From NCBI GenBank assembly GCA_938011315.1, contig CALLUG010000022.1, positions 37,428-101,427 on the forward strand: a DNA stretch of 64,000 nt, read 5' to 3'. Both the position numbers and the translations under genes were made by a program. This DNA comes from an uncultured Flavobacteriaceae bacterium (GTDB taxonomy: Bacteria > Bacteroidota > Bacteroidia > Flavobacteriales > Flavobacteriaceae). Position 1 is the stretch's first letter. Each line of letters starts with the position of its first letter. The notes beneath the pieces were generated by a model. It searched no databases, had not been told where the DNA came from, and worked only from the letters and a program-made list of their open reading frames with translations. Below, piece after piece: positions 52,020 to 60,766 of the stretch.

Positions 52020-52051
52020 TTTAGACACAAAATTAAGATTAAAAATAAACC

Positions 52052-52081
52052 AAAAAGCTTCTCTATCGGGAAGCTTTTTAA
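52052..52081 (+). terminator. intrinsic terminator of rpsT
   Basis: AAAAGCTTC and GAAGCTTTT arms with a T-rich tail, about 35 bases after the rpsT stop. Confidence 0.8.
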
Positions 52082-52287
52082 TTTTAAAACAAGTGTTTAT
52101 ATTCAAGAGTATTAATTTGAATCACAATAACTTAATTTGAATCCTACTATATGTACAGTTATATGCTCCTTAAAATCTGAGTCATTATTTAATTTGCTTT
52201 TTTTAAAATTATAAGCTCTTAATGTCTAAAATTGAAATGTTTTAGATTACAAAACAAAATAAAGCTAAAAATAACCAACTTAATCTA

Positions 52288-52317
52288 TTGTATATCAAAA
52301 AAATAGCATCATCTTTG
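52288..52317 (+). promoter_or_regulatory. promoter of the cold-shock gene
   Basis: TTG at 52288-52290, 19-base spacer, CATCTTTG at 52310-52317 (one mismatch to TAnnTTTG). The ATG is 36 bases downstream, so the leader is short for a cold-shock gene. Confidence 0.6.
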
Positions 52318-52353
52318 CATTTATAAAAGTATTATAAATTAAATTACATTACA

Positions 52354-52545
52354 ATGAGTAAAGGAACAGTAAAATTTTTTAATGACACAAAAGGATTTGG
52401 ATTTATTACCGAAGAAGGCGTTGACAAAGATCATTTTGTGCACGTTTCTGGGTTAATAGACGAAATTCGTGAAGGCGATCAAGTTGAATTTGACCTAAAA
52501 GAAGGAAACAAAGGACTAAACGCAGTAAACGTAAGAGTTATCTAA
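52354..52545 (+). CDS. cspA: cold-shock domain protein
   Basis: A 63-residue single-domain cold-shock protein. RNP1 is KGFGFITEE (residues 13-21) and RNP2 is the HFVHVS stretch near residue 29. It binds single-stranded RNA/DNA and acts as RNA chaperone. Shorter at the C-terminus than E. coli CspA, as usual for this group. It has its own promoter and a long U-tract terminator. Confidence 0.93.
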   Translation: MSKGTVKFFNDTKGFGFITEEGVDKDHFVHVSGLIDEIREGDQVEFDLKEGNKGLNAVNVRVI

Positions 52546-52570
52546 TACATATACTTTAAGTTGATTAATT

Positions 52571-52608
52571 AAAAAAAAGACTGTTTTTACAAAAACAGTC
52601 TTTTTTTT
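52571..52608 (+). terminator. intrinsic terminator of the cold-shock gene
   Basis: AAAAAAAAGACTGTTTTT and AAAAACAGTCTTTTTTTT form an 18-bp stem around a tiny loop, with a T-run; possible in both directions. Confidence 0.85.
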
Positions 52609-52641
52609 GCCCTATCATTACTTTTTTTCAAGAACGTAATA

Positions 52642-52700
52642 ACATCAATTATTACTCAAAATAAGCTATATAATTTGTTTTAAATAATAATTGGTATTAC
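52642..52700 (+). repeat. dispersed palindromic repeat, copy 3 (short form)
   Basis: ACATCAATTATTACTCAAAA at the left and TAAATAATAATTGGTATTAC at the right match the ends of the other copies, but the CGTTTCTATTG core is missing, so this is an internally deleted copy, about 59 bases long. It sits between the cold-shock terminator and the end of the convergent TlpA-like gene. Confidence 0.65.
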
Positions 52701-52762
52701 AAGAAGAAGATATAAGCAATAATACTATTCCAATTAGTTTTTTCATATTATTAGCAATACAA

Positions 52763-53878
52763 CTACTCAAGTAATTTTATAATTTCATCTTCAATAAGGT
52801 CTTCTTCTGGATTATACCCCAAAAAAGACTTTATAATACGTCCGTCGCGATTTACTAAAAAACTCTGAGGAATAGCATTAATATTATATTGTTTCGATAG
52901 TGGGTCTTCAAAGCCTTTAAGGTTTGAGATGTTAACCCAACTAATATTGTCTTTTATTGATGCGGCTTTCCAGTCATCTTTTTCTTTTTCTTCATCTAGG
53001 GAGTAGCTTATTATAACAAAATCATCTTTTTTATATTTTTCGTACAGCTTAGAGAATTCTACTTGATTTTGCTTATGGCAAGGCTCACACCAAGAAGCCC
53101 AAAAGTCCAACAATATAATTTTGCCTTTGTATTTATTGCTTTCTACTAAATTGTTGTTTAGATCATAGGCAACAAAATCTTCTATATAGTCGCCAATATG
53201 TAATTTTTTTAGTTTTTTATGTTCAAAAAGGAGTTTTCCATTTTTAGATTGTTTCAAATTTTCATCTAGTAAGCTATAGTATAATTCTAGGCTATCCTTA
53301 GAAATACCGCCAGATAACAGAACGATAGTTTGTAATGAAACGAGGTTATTAGGTTTTTTGTAAATTAAGTCTATTTCTTTAGCCTCAATTAATTTAGTGT
53401 ATTTAGTAAATATAGAGTCTTCCTTTCCTTCATTTATAAGTAGTTCCTCTTGCATTTTATCAAAATCAGTTTTTACAATGTTGCTAAACTCATTTTGTAT
53501 GTTATTAAGTTTCCCTCCTACAACACTTAAATGCTCAAATTCTGTGTTTGGATCATTTAGACTAGCCTGTATTTTAACATCTTCATTTTGGAACCAAATA
53601 GGGATAATTTCTATTTTTCGTTTTAGAGAATCGTTAATGATACTAATTCTATATTTTTTTAGTTCTTTTGACTTAGGAAGCTTGAACTCAAACTTGTTGT
53701 CAACCAGTTTTTTAGACGCTATTTCGTATTTTTTATTGACCTCATCAAGACTGTCAATTGTAACAGAAAATTCGCTGTTTACACTCTCTATAAAACCTAC
53801 AATTACATTACTGTTATTGTTTTGCTTACACGAGTATAAGCTCACTAAAGTTAGCAATAAAAATAGTTTGTTTATCAT
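52763..53878 (-). CDS. TlpA/thioredoxin-like lipoprotein
   Basis: A 371-residue lipoprotein (lipobox LYSC, Cys 17). Residues about 25-130 form the DUF4369-like N-terminal domain common in Bacteroidetes. A helical linker follows, then residues about 235-371 are a TlpA-type thioredoxin fold: LLDFWASWCEPCHKQNQVEF has the redox motif WCEPC, followed by NINAIPQSFLVNRDGRIIKSF with the cis-Pro. It probably reduces or oxidises periplasmic disulphides, for example in cytochrome c assembly; the partner is unknown. Confidence 0.88.
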   Translation of the reverse strand: MINKLFLLLTLVSLYSCKQNNNSNVIVGFIESVNSEFSVTIDSLDEVNKKYEIASKKLVDNKFEFKLPKSKELKKYRISIINDSLKRKIEIIPIWFQNEDVKIQASLNDPNTEFEHLSVVGGKLNNIQNEFSNIVKTDFDKMQEELLINEGKEDSIFTKYTKLIEAKEIDLIYKKPNNLVSLQTIVLLSGGISKDSLELYYSLLDENLKQSKNGKLLFEHKKLKKLHIGDYIEDFVAYDLNNNLVESNKYKGKIILLDFWASWCEPCHKQNQVEFSKLYEKYKKDDFVIISYSLDEEKEKDDWKAASIKDNISWVNISNLKGFEDPLSKQYNINAIPQSFLVNRDGRIIKSFLGYNPEEDLIEDEIIKLLE

Positions 53879-54034
53879 GCTTATATAATTTAACGTTAAT
53901 CTTTTTTTTGTTAAAAAAATAAAGACTAACTAATATAATTCATAATAGTTACACAAAAAAGAAAAAAATAATTTTTATTGATTTTATATTGAAATGACTG
54001 TTAGTCTTATTAATTGTATGTGGCTATAATCTCC

Positions 54035-54550
54035 TTAAAGTTTTAGATTTAATTTGGACATTACTTGTGTTAACGTTAAATTTTGATTTTCTGGTGCTGC
54101 TGCAAAGGCAGAAGGTACGATTACGATTCTAAAAATTTGGTTTGTAGTAAAACTGGTATCTAAATTAGAAAAATCGTCACTCTCTAAAATTAAATCGATA
54201 TCAAAAATACCAGAACTAGTATCAAAAATAAAATTAAATTGATACTGAGCAAAGCCACCATCGTCAAAGAAAAATATACGTGGTACAGGCTCAAAAACAT
54301 CTACACCCTCATCTGCCGTAGCTATAGGGTCTAAAATAAATACTAAAGGAACATCCGATGTAAATACCTCAATGTTGTTTGGAACAGGAATATTAACCGT
54401 CCCACTTATATTGTCTGGAGACACAAAATCGACATTACCAACTTCAAACGTTTGTCCTATGGTATCAAAGTCTGGTCTGTCGTCATCATTACAAGAAAAC
54501 AGTAAAAAGACAAAACAGATTGTGGTTAAAAGTATATAGCTTTTTTTCAT
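54035..54550 (-). CDS. small surface lipoprotein, unknown function
   Basis: A 171-residue lipoprotein from ATG 54550 (the frame is open to 54607 but the signal peptide starts here): MKKSYILLTTICFVFLLFSCNDDDRPD. The CNDDD start of the mature protein fits the surface-export signal of Bacteroidetes lipoproteins. The rest has beta-sandwich character (IPVPNNIEVFTSDVPLVFIL, YQFNFIFDTSSGIFDIDLIL), without a domain I recognise. Confidence 0.7.
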   Translation of the reverse strand: MKKSYILLTTICFVFLLFSCNDDDRPDFDTIGQTFEVGNVDFVSPDNISGTVNIPVPNNIEVFTSDVPLVFILDPIATADEGVDVFEPVPRIFFFDDGGFAQYQFNFIFDTSSGIFDIDLILESDDFSNLDTSFTTNQIFRIVIVPSAFAAAPENQNLTLTQVMSKLNLKL

Positions 54551-54750
54551 GTGTATTCGTTTTAAATAATTATTTTTTAAAATAAAGTATAACAAAGGTA
54601 ATGCCAATATTGGTTTTTGTGTTTATTTAGTGATTAAAATTTCTGAAACTAAAATATTTAGCTACATTTAGATCAAATTCTATGTATAGAGCGCCTCAAG
54701 TTTGTTTTGTATTTATAGCGTATTAATATTAATCTGTTTTTAAGACTTGT

Positions 54751-55182
54751 ATGAAAAAAATAATGATTTTCATTTTTGTTAGCTTTTCTGTAATAGGCTT
54801 TAGTCAATCTAAGCTAGAAAAAGAAAAGAAGAAAATTTTAGCGGTTATGAAAGCGCAAGAAATTGCTTGGTCTAACAACAATATTGAGGGCTTTATGGAA
54901 GGCTACTGGAAAAGTGATTCGCTAAAATTTTATGGAAGAAATGGGGTAACTTATGGTTGGAAAAACATACTTGCTAGGTATAAAAAAAATTACCCTAGTA
55001 AAGCGCATTCTGGAACACTAACATTTAAGATTAATGATCTTTCTAAAATAAAAAAAGGCGCCTATTTTGTAATGGGTGAATACTATTTAAAGCGTGACGT
55101 TGGTAATGCTAATGGTATTTTTATGATTATTTTTAAAAAAATAAATGGAAAGTGGAAAATTATAGCCGATACATCCTCTTAG
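54751..55182 (+). CDS. exported SnoaL/DUF4440-like (NTF2-fold) protein
   Basis: A 143-residue protein with a signal peptide (MKKIMIFIFVSFSVIGFSQS) and an NTF2-like fold: AWSNNNIEGFMEGYWKSDSLKFYGRNGVTYGWKNIL, YFVMGEYYLKRD and a C-terminal FMIIFKKINGKWKIIADTSS. These are the blocks of DUF4440/SnoaL-like proteins, which are often ketosteroid-isomerase-like folds with diverse ligands. Activity unknown. A repeat copy and a strong terminator follow. Confidence 0.75.
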   Translation: MKKIMIFIFVSFSVIGFSQSKLEKEKKKILAVMKAQEIAWSNNNIEGFMEGYWKSDSLKFYGRNGVTYGWKNILARYKKNYPSKAHSGTLTFKINDLSKIKKGAYFVMGEYYLKRDVGNANGIFMIIFKKINGKWKIIADTSS

Positions 55183-55210
55183 TTTAATTGATAAAAGGGA
55201 GAGCATATTT

Positions 55211-55328
55211 ACACCAATTATGACTCAAAATCACGCTATATAATTCATTTCTATTGCGTCTATATGACATATAAACATAATATAATCCAAATTATTTATA
55301 GCTCATTTTAAATAACAATTGGTATTAA
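55211..55328 (+). repeat. dispersed palindromic repeat, copy 4
   Basis: Left end ACACCAATTATGACTCAAAA, core TAATTCATTTCTATTGCGTC and right end ATTTTAAATAACAATTGGTA match copies 1 and 2 closely. Its right end touches the terminator hairpin at 55327-55368. Confidence 0.75.
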
Positions 55329-55368
55329 CAAAAAAAATGCGAAACTATGGTTTCGCATTTTTTTTGTT
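55327..55368. terminator. long bidirectional terminator
   Basis: AACAAAAAAAATGCGAAAC and GTTTCGCATTTTTTTTGTT give a perfect 19-bp stem with a four-base loop. It lies between the NTF2-like gene and the end of atpC and can stop transcription from both sides. Confidence 0.85.
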
Positions 55369-55390
55369 AAATTAATGTATTGCGCATTAA

Positions 55391-55666
55391 TTAGTCCGCT
55401 AATACTATTAGTTTATTGTCTTTCATTTCTATTGTCCCTGAGTTAATTGCTAGGTTTACTCCTTTATCTGTAGGGGTAAATTTGTGTTTAACAGCATTTT
55501 CTAGTGTAATATCTCCAATAATTCTTACAGTTCCTTTTTTTAATAAGGATACAATAGGGGCATGATTGTTTAACATTTCAAAATCGCCATTAATTCCTGG
55601 TACAGATAATGACATAACTTCTCCGCGAAACAAAGTAACCTCTGGGCTTACAATTTCTAAATACAT
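55391..55666 (-). CDS. atpC: ATP synthase epsilon subunit, short form
   Basis: A 91-residue F1 epsilon subunit containing only the N-terminal beta-sandwich (MYLEIVSPEVTLFRGEVMSLSVPGINGDFEMLNNHAPIVSLLKKGT). The C-terminal helical hairpin, which in other bacteria inhibits ATP hydrolysis, is absent; the frame simply ends at LIVLAD. Short epsilon subunits are known in Bacteroidetes, so this is probably natural. It follows atpD by 36 bases; the other ATP synthase genes are elsewhere. Confidence 0.93.
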   Translation of the reverse strand: MYLEIVSPEVTLFRGEVMSLSVPGINGDFEMLNNHAPIVSLLKKGTVRIIGDITLENAVKHKFTPTDKGVNLAINSGTIEMKDNKLIVLAD

Positions 55667-55702
55667 ATTTTATTTATTGTTTATTAAGCGTAAGACTAGG
55701 TT

Positions 55703-57529
<1,827 letters not shown>

Positions 57530-58033
57530 TTAGCTATCCGTGTGTTTGAATGTTTTTTTTCTTGTGTATTTTCTTAAATAGTACATTAATAAACCAATAC
57601 ATATTAATTGCGCAACTGCATGAGTTACGGCTACTACTGGACTGCCATTAATTAGTAATGGTCTTAAGCTTTTGATATGAAGAAAAAACTCGTTTATAGC
57701 TCCCCCAATTAACAGGTAATAACTAATTACTAAACAGCTTATATGAATTTTAAGCCAATACTTAGTCCATTTTCGCTTTACTGCTATTATTCCTGGGATA
57801 ATTGTAACCAAACAAGCAATAGCGAGCCAGTGAGGGAAAAACCATTTGCCAAAGGCATTGACAATGGCTAGCGCTGTTATGTTATTTATTAGCATGACAT
57901 AAAAATAGTAAATTCCTAATTTCCTATGTCTTGGGCTTCCTTTTGCCTCTAACAACACAACAGCGCCAAAAACCAAAGATAATGTTGCCGATATTATGTG
58001 CACCCAACTAATTATTTCTTTTAATACATCCAT
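57530..58033 (-). CDS. DUF2306-like membrane protein
   Basis: A 167-residue protein with four hydrophobic segments (VHIISATLSLVFGAVVLLEA, YYFYVMLINNITALAIVNAF, HWLAIACLVTIIPGIIAV, LIGGAINEFFLH and a last one). The GSPRHRKLGIYYFYVMLINNITAL block is typical of DUF2306/YozB-like membrane proteins. Function unknown. It follows the winged-helix gene by 2 bases and is the last gene of a three-gene operon. Confidence 0.75.
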   Translation of the reverse strand: MDVLKEIISWVHIISATLSLVFGAVVLLEAKGSPRHRKLGIYYFYVMLINNITALAIVNAFGKWFFPHWLAIACLVTIIPGIIAVKRKWTKYWLKIHISCLVISYYLLIGGAINEFFLHIKSLRPLLINGSPVVAVTHAVAQLICIGLLMYYLRKYTRKKTFKHTDS

Positions 58034-58035
58034 AT

Positions 58036-58323
58036 TTAATTTAAGTTTAAGTAATTTTTCATTTGTTTAACATAAGAGTCAAAGGCCTTTTTCCCTTTTG
58101 AGGTTAGACTACAGTAGGTTTTTGGGTAATTTTTTTCAAATGTTTTATCTATACTTATATACTCAGCTTCCTTTAGTTTTTTTAACTGATGACTTAAATT
58201 ACCTTGTGTTGTTTGCGTTTGCGTTTTAAGGTAATTAAAGTCTGCTTTTTTTACCTTAATTAATATTGAAACAACTGCCAACCTTACCTGCTGGTTTAGT
58301 ATGGGATCTAGGTTATAATACAT
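58036..58323 (-). CDS. small winged-helix transcriptional regulator
   Basis: A 95-residue MarR/ArsR-like winged helix (LAVVSILIKVKKADFNYLKTQTQTTQGNLSHQLKKLKEAEYISIDKTF, then KTYCSLTSKGKKAFDSYVKQM). The recognition helix is TQGNLSHQLKKLKEA. Such regulators are commonly coded with a membrane protein upstream, here the gene at 58325-58897 (one base apart). It may repress its own operon in response to an unknown signal. Confidence 0.85.
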   Translation of the reverse strand: MYYNLDPILNQQVRLAVVSILIKVKKADFNYLKTQTQTTQGNLSHQLKKLKEAEYISIDKTFEKNYPKTYCSLTSKGKKAFDSYVKQMKNYLNLN

Positions 58324-58324
58324 A

Positions 58325-58897
58325 TCACTCAGCTTTTTTAAGTAAATATGCTGGAATTAAATATCCCAATACAATAGCAATACCGTTAACTAAAAGTGTT
58401 TCTGTATTATCAACAAATAATGAAACTAATGAACAAATAAAAAACACAATACCTCCTATAGCAAGAGGTTTAAACTTCATCATTAATCCAGATACAAGAG
58501 TTCCAATTCCCGCCAACAAAAGAATAAAAGATATAGGGTTTACTTTTAAATAGAAAGACATAAGGCTAATAACAATAAAAGATACGCCTATTACAATCCA
58601 TAAGGTTTTTAAAAATACATCTAAATGGGTTTCATACTTCAGGGCTTTCTCTTTTTTTATAGCATATATACTACTAGCAATCCAGCCAATAGGCATTACT
58701 ATGATCCATGGTAAATAATAATATTTAAGGTCTGTAAATAGCAATACTAAGTAGTGTGCAAAAGAAATTGCTGAAATAAGCCAACCCCATATAATATAGT
58801 AAAAGCTTTGTTCTTTAATATTTTCTTTTGTTTGTCCAATAGCTTTAGAAATTACATTTAAACTTTCGAGTGGACTGAGTTGACTTGAGTTATCCAT
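58325..58897 (-). CDS. membrane protein, first gene of a winged-helix operon
   Basis: A 190-residue protein. The soluble N-terminus has SPLESLNVISKAIGQTKENIKEQSF, then five hydrophobic segments (YYIIWGWLISAISFAHYLVLLF, WIIVMPIGWIASSIYAI, TLWIVIGVSFIVISLMSFYL, and further). The family occurs in Bacteroidetes beside the small winged-helix regulator that follows one base later. The function is not known; the pattern resembles membrane sensor plus regulator pairs. Confidence 0.7.
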   Translation of the reverse strand: MDNSSQLSPLESLNVISKAIGQTKENIKEQSFYYIIWGWLISAISFAHYLVLLFTDLKYYYLPWIIVMPIGWIASSIYAIKKEKALKYETHLDVFLKTLWIVIGVSFIVISLMSFYLKVNPISFILLLAGIGTLVSGLMMKFKPLAIGGIVFFICSLVSLFVDNTETLLVNGIAIVLGYLIPAYLLKKAE

Positions 58898-59000
58898 AAT
58901 AGTATTTTAGATTATTAAACTTATTTGCAAATATAATTTAGTTTGTAATACAAACCAAAAATATCAATTAATTTATAAATATCAATTCGCCTTCAATGGT

Positions 59001-60263
59001 TTACTGCAACATTTTGTTTAAGCCTTCTTTATCAAACAATAATTGCCCTACCTTAACATTAGACCAACCTTTTTTTAACTTGTAAGTAAATTTTGGGGTA
59101 TCATTTATAAGTTGGCAATCAATATAGTAATTAGATATTTGTGTGTTTATAATATTTTTCAACTCTTGCATATGGGTAGATACAAAAAAATAAGAGTTCT
59201 TAAACTTGGTCAATCCTTTTAGGGTTGTTTTGCAAATTTCCAAAGCATCTTCGGGGTTTGTGCCACTAAAAAGCTCATCAAAAATGGCAAAGCAATGTTT
59301 TTGGTTTATGGCGTTTTTTACAACTGTTTTAAGCGCTGTTATTTCGGTCATGAAGTGGCTATAGCCATTACGCAAGCTATCGCTTTTATTAATTTGTACA
59401 GAAAAGGAATTACAAAACGGAATTTCTCCAAAACGCGCAGGTATTGCCAAACCCAAATGTGCAAGATACATGCAAAGCCCTATTGCTCTTAAAAACGTAG
59501 ATTTGCCAGACATATTAGGTCCGTTTAAAACAATGACATTACTGAGGGTTTCAAAGTTGTTTTTTACAGGAGTCTCAATTAGTGGATGGTACAATCCAGT
59601 AAGCTTAATACCTTGCTTAATAAAACTAGGAAATACAAACTGATGTTTTACAATTCCAAGGCTTATAGATAAGTAGGCTTCAAACAAAAATAGGGTTTCC
59701 CAAAAAGCAGCGACCTGCCCCGTTGTTTTTAAGTCCATAATTGTTTTTGTGAGTGCTATAATATGCTTATTTTTTAGTTGATTTTCTCTAACAATCTGTT
59801 CGTATTTGTGTAACTCAAAATGTGCTAAAAAAGATGATATTTGTGTTATAATAATACTGTACTTTTTTGGAAACTTGCCTGAATTCAATCTTGAAAAATA
59901 ATTGTTTTGCAATCGGTACAAAAACAAAATGAGTTGATTAAACTTACTGACATAACGTGTTTTTTGGCTTTTGGAAATCCATAATCTATAGCCAATTCTT
60001 TTTTGCAACACATCTTCAATCTTTTCGTTATTAAGAAAAAAGTGTACTTCGTTTAGATACGTAGGTGCGTAGGAGTAACCGCTTAAAACACTGTGATTTG
60101 ACATAAAGCCTTTCAAAATATTTTGACGCTCCGTTACTGCTTGTGTGCTTGGTAATGTTGTTCTTAGTAGCTCTAAAATTGCGCTACTTGTAAAGGCGTT
60201 TAAAGAGAAATTAAATAGCGGTAAAATTTCTTGTTCAATAGCTAGATCGTCTATAGTATTCAT
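59001..60263 (-). CDS. MutS-related ATPase lacking the mismatch-recognition domain
   Basis: A 420-residue protein with a MutS-type clamp/lever region (ILELLRTTLPSTQAVTERQNILKGF at residues 29-53) followed by the MutS ATPase domain: P-loop LNGPNMSGKSTFLRAIG near residue 250, Walker B in CFAIFDELFSGTNPEDALE, then FFVSTHMQEL. The N-terminal mismatch-binding and connector domains of true MutS are absent, and there is no Smr domain of MutS2. Such short MutS-like proteins are common in Bacteroidetes; their DNA substrate is unknown. It is downstream of the GreA-like gene. Confidence 0.82.
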   Translation of the reverse strand: MNTIDDLAIEQEILPLFNFSLNAFTSSAILELLRTTLPSTQAVTERQNILKGFMSNHSVLSGYSYAPTYLNEVHFFLNNEKIEDVLQKRIGYRLWISKSQKTRYVSKFNQLILFLYRLQNNYFSRLNSGKFPKKYSIIITQISSFLAHFELHKYEQIVRENQLKNKHIIALTKTIMDLKTTGQVAAFWETLFLFEAYLSISLGIVKHQFVFPSFIKQGIKLTGLYHPLIETPVKNNFETLSNVIVLNGPNMSGKSTFLRAIGLCMYLAHLGLAIPARFGEIPFCNSFSVQINKSDSLRNGYSHFMTEITALKTVVKNAINQKHCFAIFDELFSGTNPEDALEICKTTLKGLTKFKNSYFFVSTHMQELKNIINTQISNYYIDCQLINDTPKFTYKLKKGWSNVKVGQLLFDKEGLNKMLQ

Positions 60264-60310
60264 GTTGCAAAATCTATTTATGAGTTATAATATAGCGCAA
60301 TACAACCAAG

Positions 60311-60766
60311 TTACATAAGTTTGGTAATGCTAATAACCTCTTCTCTAAACATAACAGTGTCGCCTACTTTTTTTGATATCAATAATTGACCAATGGGTGT
60401 GCTTATAGAAATAGCGTAGAAAGAAAGGGAATCAATTTGTAATTTTCCTGCGCTAATAGCAATAAAGTAATTTGCTTTTGAGGTGTACACAATACTGCCC
60501 AAAGCCACTACTTTGCTCCGGTGTTTAATATTATTTATTTTGTTTAAAACGCTTAACTCTTTTTCGGCTTCTGCTAGGCTATGGCTTATATTTTCTCGTT
60601 CTAGTTGTAGCATTGCTCGTCCTGTTTCGTGTTTATCTCCTGCGCTACTCTTGGTTTCGGACAACAAGGCCCTTTCTACATCTTGCACGCTGCTTTGTAT
60701 GGTTTGTAAGCGCTGTGTTAAAAACGCTTGGCATTGCGAGTATAGTTGCTGTTTTATTAAAGCCAT
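60311..60766 (-). CDS. GreA/GreB-like protein
   Basis: A 151-residue protein from ATG 60766 (MALIKQQLYSQCQAFLTQRL); the frame continues upstream inside the RND gene, but this start overlaps its stop in TAATG. The N-terminus is a coiled coil (QTIQSSVQDVERALLSETKSS and SHSLAEAEKELSVL). The C-terminus resembles the GreA C-terminal FKBP-like domain (VALGSIVYTSKANYFIAISAG and ISTPIGQLLISKKVGDTV). GreA factors rescue stalled RNA polymerase; the tip residues of the coiled coil are not clearly conserved, so activity is uncertain. Homologues are often wrongly named 3-oxoacyl-ACP synthase. Confidence 0.7.
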   Translation of the reverse strand: MALIKQQLYSQCQAFLTQRLQTIQSSVQDVERALLSETKSSAGDKHETGRAMLQLERENISHSLAEAEKELSVLNKINNIKHRSKVVALGSIVYTSKANYFIAISAGKLQIDSLSFYAISISTPIGQLLISKKVGDTVMFREEVISITKLM

